DNA from: JABFSM01 sp052389555
Lineage (GTDB): Bacteria > Gemmatimonadota > Gemmatimonadetes > Gemmatimonadales > GWC2-71-9
Length of the DNA: 30,733 nt
Assembly (NCBI GenBank): GCA_052389555.1
Contig: JBQTHV010000132.1
Span: 1 to 30,733, forward strand
Direction of reading: 5' to 3'
Of this stretch, positions 23,075 through 29,566 are shown piece after piece. The notes beneath the pieces were generated by a model. It searched no databases. It saw only the letters and a list, made by a program, of their open reading frames with translations, and was not told where the DNA came from. Position 1 is the first letter of the stretch. Each line of letters begins with the position of its first letter. A program made the position numbers and the translations under genes.

Positions 23075-23386
23075 ATGTTTCTTTACGACCGCGCCCGAGA
23101 CCGCGCCCGTTGGGGGCGCATCGTTCCCCTGGTGGTGCTCAGCATATTGCTCGGTATCGGGGCGGCATTTGCGATATCGACTGCCGAACTCCTGCCGCGC
23201 TGGGCGGTGACGCCGTTGGGCAATTCCCTGGGACTGGTGCTGGTCTGGATGTGGCTCCCTAACGCCTTTCAACCAATTCGACGGCTGTCGCTTCGAACCC
23301 GCTTGCTCGGCGGTCTCGCGAGTGCGGTGATTTTTGTGTGGGCGATGATCGCCGCGAGCTGGCAGTACCCCTTCTGGCTCCGATAA
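23075..23386 (+). CDS. small membrane protein, unrecognised
   Basis: A 103-aa protein with three hydrophobic segments (about 17-36, 42-63 and 80-98) separated by charged loops (RDRARWGR, RRLSLRTR). I do not recognise a family. It begins 6 bp after the LVIVD stop on the same strand and shares the base composition of its neighbours, so it is likely co-transcribed. No ribosome binding site is evident. Confidence 0.6.
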   Translation: MFLYDRARDRARWGRIVPLVVLSILLGIGAAFAISTAELLPRWAVTPLGNSLGLVLVWMWLPNAFQPIRRLSLRTRLLGGLASAVIFVWAMIAASWQYPFWLR

Positions 23387-23436
23387 CCGCGGCCGCTTGT
23401 GAATCCCCCGGTGAACACTTGACCGTCCCACTGCCC

Positions 23437-25635
23437 ATGCCACGAATCCTCTTCTTCCTCGCCGCGGCATCTGCTTCGCTCCCCATCCTCGCGCGGGCGC
23501 AGCCGCCCACGGGCGCGGACATCGCGCGATGGGAGGCACAGGCACGGAACATCACCATAACCCGCGACCATTGGGGCATCGCGCACATCCGGGGCAGGAC
23601 CGACGCGGACGCGGTATTCGGGATGATCTACGCGCAGGCCGAAGACGATTTCAACCGGGTCGAGACCAACTATCTGCATGCGATGGGCCGCCTGGCCGAG
23701 GCGGAGGGCGATGCGGAGATCTGGCGTGACCTGCGGATGAAGCTCTTCATTCGGACGGACAGCCTCCAGGCATGGTACGCCGGGAGTCCCGAGTGGCTCC
23801 GGCGGCTGATGGATGCCTGGGCCGATGGGCTCAACTTCTTTCTCCACAAACATCCCGCCGTGAAGCCGCGAGTCCTGACCCGGTTCGAGCCCTGGATGTC
23901 GCTCAGCTTCACCGAAGGCAGTATCGGCGGCGACATCGAGCGGATCAACCTAGCACAGCTCCGCGCGTTCTATGACTCGACCGCCGAGCCGTCGATCCGC
24001 CGAGACGCCGAGCCACCGGAGGAGGCGCTCGACGAGGAGCCCCGTGGGTCGAACGGGATCGCGATCGCGCCGGCCAATACCTCGCGGGGCCACGCGCTCC
24101 TGCTCATCAACCCGCATACCTCGTTCTACTTCCGGGACGAGCTGCAGATGACCAGCGACGAAGGCCTCAACGCCTATGGCGCGGTGACCTGGGGCCAGTT
24201 CTTCGTCTACCAGGGCTTCAACGAGCAGGCCGGCTGGATGCACACGTCCAGCGGCGTGGACAATATCGACGAGTATCTGGAGATGGTCGTGGAGCGCGAT
24301 GGCCGCTTCCTCTATCGGTACGGACCCGAGGAGCGGCCGGTCGTTACCGAGACCGTCACGATTCCGTACCGAACGGCGGGCAGGTTAGGGTGGCGGCGCT
24401 TCACGGTCTATCGGACCCATCACGGCCCGGTGGTGCGGAAGCTCGACGGGAAGTGGGTCAGCGTCCGCCTGATGCAGGAGCCGATCAAGGCCCTGACCCA
24501 GTCCTACAGCCGCACCAAGACCAAGGACTACGCCGAGTTCCGGCAGACGATGGAGCTTTACACCAACTCGTCCAACAACACGATCTTCGCGGACGCCGAA
24601 GGGGACATCGCCTACTTCCATTCCAACTTCATTCCGCGGCGGGATCCCCGGTTCGACTGGACCCAGCCGGTGGATGGAAGCGATCCCGCAACGGAGTGGC
24701 AGGGCTTGCTCTCGATCGACCAGACGCCGCACCTTCTCAACCCGGCGAGCGGGTGGCTCTACAACGCCAACAACTGGCCCTGGTCCGCGGCGGGTTCTTC
24801 GAGTCCCCGGCGGGAGGACTTCCCGCCCTATGTGGAAGGCGGCCGCGAGGAAACCGCGCGAGGGGTCCACGCCATCCGGGTTCTCGAGGGTCGCCAGGAC
24901 TTTACCGTCGAGTCGTTACGGGATGCCGCTTACGACAGCTACCTGCCCGCATTCGAGAGACTTCTGCCCCCGCTGCTATCGGCGTGGGATGGAGTGCCGG
25001 CAGGTGATTCGCTCAAGATCCGGGTGGCCGAGCAGATCGACGTCCTGCGGGGTTGGGACTATCGCTGGGCGGAGAACTCAGTAGCCACGTCGCTGGCCGT
25101 GTTCTGGGGCGAAGAGGTCACGCGGCGAGTGGCGGCCGATGCCCGCCGGGCGGGGAGATCGGTCGAAGCTTATGTCACGACCGGGGCAATGCCGGTGCAG
25201 CTGTTGGGTGCGCTGGCCGCGGCTTCCGACCGGCTCGCCGCGGATTTCGGGTCCTGGCGCACGCCGTGGAGCGAGATCAACCGGTTCCAGCGGATCAGCC
25301 CCGAAATCACCCCCCGGTTCGACGACCGCGCATTGAGTATCCCCGTGGGATTCACCTCGGCCCGGTGGGGATCGCTGGCTTCGTTCGGGGCGCGGGCGTA
25401 TCCGGGGACCAAGAAATGGTACGGGACCAGCGGCAACAGCTTTGTGGCCGTGGTCGAGTTCGGCCCGCGGGTTAGGGCGATTGCGGTCACCGCCGGCGGG
25501 GTGAGCGGAAATCCGCTGTCTTCCCATTTCAACGACCAGGCCGGCCGGTACGCCAAGGGCTACCTGCGCGAAGTGTATTTCTACCCCAATCAGCTCCAGG
25601 GCAGGACCGAGCGGGTCTATCGTCCCGGCGACTAG
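23437..25635 (+). CDS. penicillin acylase-family (S45, Ntn-hydrolase) exported amidase
   Basis: A 732-aa precursor: signal peptide (ILFFLAAASASLPILARAQ), alpha chain, linker, beta chain. The N-terminal nucleophile is Ser205 in PRG-SNG, freed when the precursor cleaves itself; GIAIAPANTSRGHALLLINPHTSFY follows as in acyl-homoserine-lactone, aculeacin and penicillin acylases. Other family blocks are ITRDHWGIAHIRGRTDADAVFG and YTNSSNNTIFADAEGDIAYFH. Residues 182-195, in the linker ahead of the cleavage site, are octamer-repeat sequence. The ATG at 23437 opens a good signal peptide; the frame continues upstream over the previous gene. Substrate could be an acyl-homoserine lactone or a lipopeptide; not determinable. 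Its stop codon overlaps that of the convergent protease gene. Confidence 0.93.
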   Translation: MPRILFFLAAASASLPILARAQPPTGADIARWEAQARNITITRDHWGIAHIRGRTDADAVFGMIYAQAEDDFNRVETNYLHAMGRLAEAEGDAEIWRDLRMKLFIRTDSLQAWYAGSPEWLRRLMDAWADGLNFFLHKHPAVKPRVLTRFEPWMSLSFTEGSIGGDIERINLAQLRAFYDSTAEPSIRRDAEPPEEALDEEPRGSNGIAIAPANTSRGHALLLINPHTSFYFRDELQMTSDEGLNAYGAVTWGQFFVYQGFNEQAGWMHTSSGVDNIDEYLEMVVERDGRFLYRYGPEERPVVTETVTIPYRTAGRLGWRRFTVYRTHHGPVVRKLDGKWVSVRLMQEPIKALTQSYSRTKTKDYAEFRQTMELYTNSSNNTIFADAEGDIAYFHSNFIPRRDPRFDWTQPVDGSDPATEWQGLLSIDQTPHLLNPASGWLYNANNWPWSAAGSSSPRREDFPPYVEGGREETARGVHAIRVLEGRQDFTVESLRDAAYDSYLPAFERLLPPLLSAWDGVPAGDSLKIRVAEQIDVLRGWDYRWAENSVATSLAVFWGEEVTRRVAADARRAGRSVEAYVTTGAMPVQLLGALAAASDRLAADFGSWRTPWSEINRFQRISPEITPRFDDRALSIPVGFTSARWGSLASFGARAYPGTKKWYGTSGNSFVAVVEFGPRVRAIAVTAGGVSGNPLSSHFNDQAGRYAKGYLREVYFYPNQLQGRTERVYRPGD
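23980..24020. repeat. octamer tandem repeat tract inside the acylase linker
   Basis: About four CCGCCGAG-type units (CCGTCGAT and CCGAGACG variants) encode AEPSIRRDAEPP just before the alpha/beta processing site at Ser205. Confidence 0.82.
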
Positions 25636-26018
25636 GCCGCCACGGCCGCTGGCGCGGGACCGGCATCGACCAGCTGCTTGGTTGCCGGCTCGACTCGCAA
25701 GTTCAGACCTTTCAGGGAGCGGGACCCCAGCAGTACGAGGTCTCCCGGCTCTCCGAAGACCACCTCATCGGCCGCCCGTCTTCCAGCCACGTGGATCAAT
25801 GCCGCCCCAGACCACCGCTCCAGGATCGTCCCGTCGGCCTGGCGGAATCGCCATTGGTTAAACCGCTCGATACCTAGCGCCTCGAGGATTTCACCTGGGA
25901 TCCATGACAGCTCGGCGCCAGTGTCAACCAGGACCGCTCTTACCAAACGACGTGGACCAGGCCGAGCCGGGTTCTCGATCTCGACATCAATACGAAAGGT
26001 CCGCATTGCGTCGGACAT
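25632..26018 (-). CDS. retropepsin-like (clan AA) aspartic protease family protein
   Basis: A 128-aa single-domain protein with the catalytic-type triad VDTGAELSWIP (Asp32-Thr-Gly34) and the later LLGSRSLKGLNLRVEPATKQLV segment seen in bacterial retropepsin-like proteins; it would need to dimerise to form an active site. The start is set by AGGAG at 26024-26028, 5 nt before ATG at 26018; the longer open frame to 26168 is not used. Convergent with the acylase: the two stops share the four bases CTAG. The role is unknown; such small proteins are commonly found as solitary genes. Confidence 0.85.
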   Translation of the reverse strand: MSDAMRTFRIDVEIENPARPGPRRLVRAVLVDTGAELSWIPGEILEALGIERFNQWRFRQADGTILERWSGAALIHVAGRRAADEVVFGEPGDLVLLGSRSLKGLNLRVEPATKQLVDAGPAPAAVAA

Positions 26019-26023
26019 GATAA

Positions 26024-26028
26024 CTCCT
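26024..26028 (-). promoter_or_regulatory. Shine-Dalgarno AGGAG deciding the retropepsin start
   Basis: AGGAG, 5 nt, then ATG at 26018. It selects a start 50 codons inside the longest open frame and agrees with the normal size of the family. Confidence 0.8.
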
Positions 26029-26072
26029 AGCTCCATTCCAACCGGTATCGTAAAACCGCGAGCCCCCTCTCC

Positions 26073-26382
26073 GTGATCGTTCTCGCGAGCATCACTGGAA
26101 CGACCGCTGCCATCGCCCAGCCACCCGAGGTTCGCGCGAAGGCGGAGCAAGGTGACGCCGAGGCGCATACCGAATGGGCGAGACCTATCGGGTTGGCGCG
26201 GGAGTACGGAGCGATAACGTGCAGGCCCGCGAGTGGTACCTCAAGGCGGCGGAGCTCCCCAGAACAAGGACTATCAGGACCGGCTAGCCCGGTTGGAGGC
26301 TCGGATTTCCGCCACGCAGATGAACCGCGGCAAGCTCCTCGCACTAGAGTGGCTCAAGCGCTTCCAAGCTAGCAATCCGTAA
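26073..26382 (+). pseudogene. frameshifted Sel1-repeat exported protein
   Basis: Three consecutive pieces of one protein occur in three frames. GTG at 26073 starts a signal-peptide-like segment ending TTAAIAQ, then PPEVRAKAEQGDAEA. A frame change near 26167 leads into YRMGETYRVGAGVRSDNVQ and AREWYLKAAEL, a clear Sel1/TPR-like repeat. Another change near 26259 leads into QNKDYQDRLARLEARIS and ends EWLKRFQASNP with TAA at 26380. Each change is a loss of one base or gain of two. The gene encodes a short Sel1-like protein if repaired. It is either a decayed gene or two sequencing indels. It stands alone between the retropepsin gene and the RNase gene. Confidence 0.75.
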
Positions 26383-26763
26383 ACCGCCGAACCGTCGAGA
26401 GCCGCGCGCGAGAACTCCATCCCGGTGCGGCACTCGACTACATTTGAGTCATGCTAACCCCGGGACCCATGACGTCCAGAGCCTCGCTATGGCTTCTGGG
26501 TGAGAGACGCATCGCGTTAGTGGGTCCGACTTTGTCCGGACCGGTTCGGATTTCGCCCCTTTCATCCTCCAAGTCTCCGGCAGGACCCGGCCAACCTGGG
26601 CCGGCCCCTGCCCGAGTCGAGAGTTCTGGTTCGGCGGCACCCGGCCTGGAGGCCGTGACCGCCAGGGCGCGACCGCCGCGATCCGCTCCCCTTATGCGAT
26701 CCGGTCCGCCAGCCTCGCCCCGATTCGGGATGAAGAGCGGCGGCTCGGTCAGGGAATGGTTTT
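26383..26763. other. 381-bp gap, likely leader region of the RNase E/G gene
   Basis: No convincing gene. A plus-strand frame at 26451-26852 runs into the RNase gene and has no recognisable content. The left end carries a degraded octamer-repeat remnant (CCGCCGAACCGTCGAG, about 26385-26400). TACATT near 26435 could be a -10. An inverted GTCCG/CGGAC pair around 26526-26541 could form a hairpin. RNase E genes in enterobacteria are autoregulated through long leaders, so a long untranslated leader is plausible but not shown. Confidence 0.4.
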
Positions 26764-28446
26764 GTGAAGCGCGAGATTCTCATCAATGGCGGCCCTCGGG
26801 AAACCCGGGTCGCGATCCTCGAGGACGACCGGCTCGTCGAACTCCTAGTTGACCGCGCCGACCAGCGCAGGACGGTCGGTGACATCTATCTCGGCAGGGT
26901 AGAAGCTGTACTTCCCGGCATTCAGGCCGCGTTCGTGGACATCGGCCACGAGAAGAGCGCGTTCCTGCACGCGTCTGATCTGCTCGAGCCGGAAGAGGAC
27001 GAAGAACCAGGGGAAACCGACGAGGCCGGCGAGCAGCCCGACAGCCCGCCCACCGGCGACGCCGCCGACGCCGGCCCGGCCGCGGAACCACCAGTCCAGC
27101 CGCCCAGCCGTCCAGCCGCCCAGGCGAGTCGCCGGCCCAACGGCGACGGGCGCCCATCCGGCGAGTTCCGGCTTCGCGAAGTCTCCTCCCGCCAGAAACT
27201 CCCCGATATCGGAGAGATCCTGAAGAAGGGCCAGACCCTTCCGGTCCAGGTCACCAAGGAACCGATCGGCACCAAGGGGAGCCGGGTCACCGCGCAGATC
27301 TCGCTTCCCGGACGGTTTCTCGTCTATATGCCGTACGCCTCCCGGGTAGGCATCAGCCGGAAAATCGATAACCGCGAGCAGCGGGCCCGGCTCCGGGATA
27401 CGGTCACCCGGCTGCTGCCGGAAGCCGCCGGCGGGGTCATCGTGCGGACCGTCGCGGAAGGAGTCACCGAAGAGAACTTCAAGCGGGAAATCGATGCGCT
27501 GCTCCACCAGTGGCGGAAGATCAAGCGCAAGCAGCTGTATGTGCGCAAGGCGCCGGCCCTGCTGCAGCGAGAGGCGTCCCTAACCCGGACTCTCATTCGG
27601 GACGTGTTCAGCGACAAGGTCGATGCCTTGTCGGTAGACAGCAAGGAGATTCACGAGGAGATCCTCGAGTACCTGGACGAAGTGGATCCGGACCTCAAGT
27701 CCCGGGTGCACTTCTACCGCGGTGCCATGCCGCTATTCGACAAGTACGACCTCGAGACCGAGATCAAGAACCTGTTCAAGCCCCGGGTCGATCTTCCCAC
27801 CGGCGGTTCCCTGGTGATCCAGCCCACCGAGGCGCTGGTCTCGATCGACGTGAATACCGGCCGGTACACCGGGCGCAAGGATCCCGAGAAGACCATTCTG
27901 CGGACCAATCTCGAAGCCGCGCGGGAGATCGCCCGGCAGCTCCGGCTGCGTGACCTCGGCGGGATCATCGTGTGCGACTTCATCGACATGGAGTCGAGGA
28001 CCAACCGCGAGCGGGTGCTGCAGGAGTTGCGCAACCACCTGGGCCGCGACCGGGCCCGCACTAAGGCGATGGCCCTGTCGGAGCTTGGCCTGGTCGAGAT
28101 GACCCGCCAGCGGATTCGTCCCTCGCTGCACGCATCGATGACGACCGAATGTCCAACCTGCAGCGGAACGGGCCGGGTGTTTCGTCCCGAGGTCGTGGCG
28201 CGGCGGCTCGAGCGCTCCCTTCGGAGAGTGGGCCACGAACGTCGCGAGAAAGCCCTGAGCGTGCGGCTTCATCCCGAGGTGGCCCTGTACCTCCTCGAGG
28301 AGGAGCCCAAACTCCTGAGCACGCTGGGCAAGAGTATCAAAGTGGATCTGGAGACCCGGGACGACCCCATGATGCACCTCGACGAGTTCCGGCTGATGAG
28401 CCAGCCGTCGGGCCGGGACGTGACCGAACAGTATGCGGTCGCGTAA
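26764..28446 (+). CDS. rng: RNase E/G family endoribonuclease
   Basis: A 560-aa enzyme that cleaves single-stranded RNA in rRNA processing and mRNA decay. N-terminal RNase-H-like start (REILINGGPRETRVAILEDDRLVELLVDR) and S1 domain (GDIYLGRVEAVLPGIQAAFVDIG). The catalytic metal ligands are Asp362 (SIDVNTGRYTG) and Asp405 (CDFIDM), 43 apart as in E. coli RNase E (303/346). The Zn-link CPTC is Cys463/Cys466, 58 after Asp405, again as in RNase E. The S1 domain is split by an acidic, Pro-rich insertion (about 78-140) containing octamer-derived residues. There is no long C-terminal degradosome scaffold, so RNase G or short RNase E. GTG start; AGGGAATGG upstream is a weak Shine-Dalgarno. Confidence 0.95.
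   Translation: MKREILINGGPRETRVAILEDDRLVELLVDRADQRRTVGDIYLGRVEAVLPGIQAAFVDIGHEKSAFLHASDLLEPEEDEEPGETDEAGEQPDSPPTGDAADAGPAAEPPVQPPSRPAAQASRRPNGDGRPSGEFRLREVSSRQKLPDIGEILKKGQTLPVQVTKEPIGTKGSRVTAQISLPGRFLVYMPYASRVGISRKIDNREQRARLRDTVTRLLPEAAGGVIVRTVAEGVTEENFKREIDALLHQWRKIKRKQLYVRKAPALLQREASLTRTLIRDVFSDKVDALSVDSKEIHEEILEYLDEVDPDLKSRVHFYRGAMPLFDKYDLETEIKNLFKPRVDLPTGGSLVIQPTEALVSIDVNTGRYTGRKDPEKTILRTNLEAAREIARQLRLRDLGGIIVCDFIDMESRTNRERVLQELRNHLGRDRARTKAMALSELGLVEMTRQRIRPSLHASMTTECPTCSGTGRVFRPEVVARRLERSLRRVGHERREKALSVRLHPEVALYLLEEEPKLLSTLGKSIKVDLETRDDPMMHLDEFRLMSQPSGRDVTEQYAVA
27079..27125. repeat. octamer-related repeat tract inside the RNase E/G S1 domain
   Basis: Variant units (CCAGTCCAGC, CGCCCAGC, CGTCCAGC) of the octamer family encode AEPPVQPPSRPAAQ in the insertion that splits the S1 domain. 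Confidence 0.75.
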
Positions 28447-28588
28447 GGCGCCTCTCATCTCGCCCTGCAACCGTTTGCGCGTCCGGAATGGCGCCTAGGC
28501 AATCGCCCAGAACCTGTTGCCGATCAGAGCCTTGCGGGTGATGGCTTGAGCAGTCGGGAGGGCACGTGGCTTGCCCCGGAGGCGGGCC

Positions 28589-29278
28589 ATGTTCCGTTTG
28601 GCCCGGATCACCATTGCGCTCGGGGTGGCCGTTGCCGCGTGCGCTCCGCCCCGGCCGGTTCACGCCCCTTGGCCGGACCGGCTCCCGCCGGCACCCGATG
28701 GCATGTCGCCCGGGGCGTGGATCCACGCCCATGCCGCCCACGAGCGGGTTAGGATCGCCGGCCATGCCCCCCGGTCGGTCCTCGCGATCATCGATTTCTC
28801 GCTGCCGTCCAACGAGCCGCGGCTCTGGGTGATCGATCTCGAGACTCATGAGGTCATCGCGCAGGAGTATGTTGCGCACGGCTGGGGGTCAGGTGGCACC
28901 TGGGCGATCTCCTTCTCGAACCAGATGGGCAGCAAGGAGTCGAGCCTCGGCACGTTCCTCACCGCGGAGGCGTTCTTCGGGGTGCGGGGACTCTCGTTGC
29001 GGCTCCGCGGATTGGAGCCGGGGATTAACGATCGGGCCCAGGCTCGCGGGATCGTCTTCCACGGGACGCCGAATGTGAGTGCTGCGCGTGCGGCTCTAGG
29101 GACGGTCGGCAGAACGGAAGGCTGTCCGGCCGTTCCGATCGAGAGCGCCCGACCTCTGGTGAAGTTGTTGGAAGGAGGAGCGGTGCTGTTCGTCTGGTAT
29201 CCCGATCCGTACTTCCTGGCCCACTCGGATTATCTCGATCGGACTGCGGTCGCGAACTACCTCGGCGGCAGCCAATAG
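28589..29278 (+). CDS. murein L,D-transpeptidase-like lipoprotein (YkuD_2 type)
   Basis: A 229-aa predicted lipoprotein: MFRLARITIALGVAVAAC gives a good lipobox VAAC with Cys18. The rest matches the larger YkuD_2 L,D-transpeptidase family: AIIDFSLPSNEPRLWVID, SNQMGSKESSLGTFLTAEAFFG, GIVFHGT (His158) and GRTEGCPAVP, where Cys179 is the expected nucleophile. It would crosslink or modify peptidoglycan in the periplasm. The start is ATG at 28589, with GGAGG at 28578-28582 six bases upstream; an in-frame TTG at 28571 is rejected because it precedes that site. It is separated by 142 bp from the RNase gene; that gap contains two GGCGCCT palindromic heptamers but no clear promoter. Confidence 0.9.
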   Translation: MFRLARITIALGVAVAACAPPRPVHAPWPDRLPPAPDGMSPGAWIHAHAAHERVRIAGHAPRSVLAIIDFSLPSNEPRLWVIDLETHEVIAQEYVAHGWGSGGTWAISFSNQMGSKESSLGTFLTAEAFFGVRGLSLRLRGLEPGINDRAQARGIVFHGTPNVSAARAALGTVGRTEGCPAVPIESARPLVKLLEGGAVLFVWYPDPYFLAHSDYLDRTAVANYLGGSQ

Positions 29279-29282
29279 CCGG

Positions 29283-29337
29283 AAAAAGCAAACGGAGGCG
29301 CTCCTCAGCACCTCCGCTCGCGACACGCTGATACCGT
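29283..29337 (-). ncRNA. predicted small RNA, unit B of a tandem pair
   Basis: Predicted transcript of about 55 nt starting near 29337, seven bases after the -10 CAGATT, and ending in the T-run of the hairpin at 29293-29316. It begins ACGGT, has a 10-nt variable stretch (ATCAGCGTGT), then CGCGAGCGGAGG shared exactly with unit A. I find no reading frame or known RNA family. The promoter-to-terminator organisation repeated at exactly 99 bp is the evidence for a transcript; expression is not shown. Confidence 0.5.
29293..29316 (-). terminator. intrinsic terminator of unit B
   Basis: On the minus strand CGGAGGTGC pairs with GCGCCTCCG (9 bp with one G-U) around the loop TGAGGA, followed by TTTGCTTTTT. 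This is the best intrinsic terminator in the window. It can also stop transcription coming from the tRNA. Confidence 0.75.
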
Positions 29338-29343
29338 GCTCCT

Positions 29344-29372
29344 AATCTGAGAACTAGCCACACGCGAGTCAA
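29344..29372 (-). promoter_or_regulatory. promoter of small RNA unit B
   Basis: TTGACT (29367-29372), 17 nt, CAGATT (29344-29349) on the minus strand. It lies exactly 99 bp from the equivalent promoter of unit A. Confidence 0.5.
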
Positions 29373-29385
29373 GGATAGTCCTGAT

Positions 29386-29436
29386 GGCAAACGGAGGCGC
29401 CTTTCAGCACCTCCGCTCGCGGCACGTTCGCACCGT
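29386..29436 (-). ncRNA. predicted small RNA, unit A, complementary to the tRNA anticodon arm
   Basis: Predicted transcript of about 50 nt starting near 29436, seven bases after the -10 CATATT, ending at the hairpin 29392-29415. Its 5' part contains TGCGAACGTGCC (29421-29432), the perfect reverse complement of GGCACGTTCGCA in the adjacent tRNA, covering the 5' anticodon stem and the anticodon itself. Flanks are nearly identical to unit B, while half of the 10 variable positions differ. It could be an antisense RNA for the tRNA, or a leader-like element processed from a tRNA read-through transcript. Confidence 0.5.
29392..29415 (-). terminator. terminator-like hairpin of unit A
   Basis: On the minus strand CGGAGGTGC and GCGCCTCCG pair (9 bp with one G-U) around the loop TGAAAG. 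It is followed by TTTGCC only, so it is weaker than the unit B terminator. Confidence 0.6.
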
Positions 29437-29442
29437 ATGGCG

Positions 29443-29471
29443 AATATGGGAAAGGCGGCGCACAGCGTCAA
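29443..29471 (-). promoter_or_regulatory. promoter of small RNA unit A
   Basis: TTGACG (29466-29471), 17 nt, CATATT (29443-29448) on the minus strand, beginning 10 bp after the tRNA 3' end. It is the best -35/-10 pair in the window. Confidence 0.55.
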
Positions 29472-29481
29472 GGGCGGTGGC

Positions 29482-29566
29482 TGCCGGCGGTGGGACTCGA
29501 ACCCACACGGGCGTAATGCCCAGCACGATGCGAACGTGCCACGTCTGCCAGTTCCGCCACGCCGGC
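29482..29566 (-). tRNA. class II tRNA with leucine-type body and CGC (alanine) anticodon
   Basis: An 85-nt tRNA: acceptor stem GCCGGCG/CGCCGGC (7 bp) with discriminator A73; D-arm GCG-GAACTGGCAGA-CGT, the typical leucine D-loop, with one G-U pair; anticodon stem GCACG/CGTGC; loop TTCGCAT; long variable arm with stem GGGC/GCCC; T-arm GTGGG-TTCGAGT-CCCAC. CCA is not encoded. The body, long arm and A73 are leucine tRNA features, yet the anticodon (29530-29532) is CGC, which reads the alanine codon GCG. Position 37 is A, as expected for an anticodon ending in C. There is no G3-U70, so alanyl-tRNA synthetase should not charge it. An upstream promoter is not clear; an AGATTAGG box at about 29635-29641 is a weak candidate. 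Confidence 0.92.

Noticed and set aside
26451..26852. 133-codon plus-strand frame before and into the RNase gene
   Set aside because: No family pattern, no ribosome binding site, and it overlaps the true RNase start in another frame.
4712..28753. Reading the CCTAACCC word as telomere-like repeat
   Set aside because: Copies are single and dispersed in both orientations inside genes; there is no tandem array.
29288..29436. The two 50-bp direct repeats as a mini CRISPR array
   Set aside because: Only two copies, the spacing carries a promoter rather than a spacer, and no cas genes are near.
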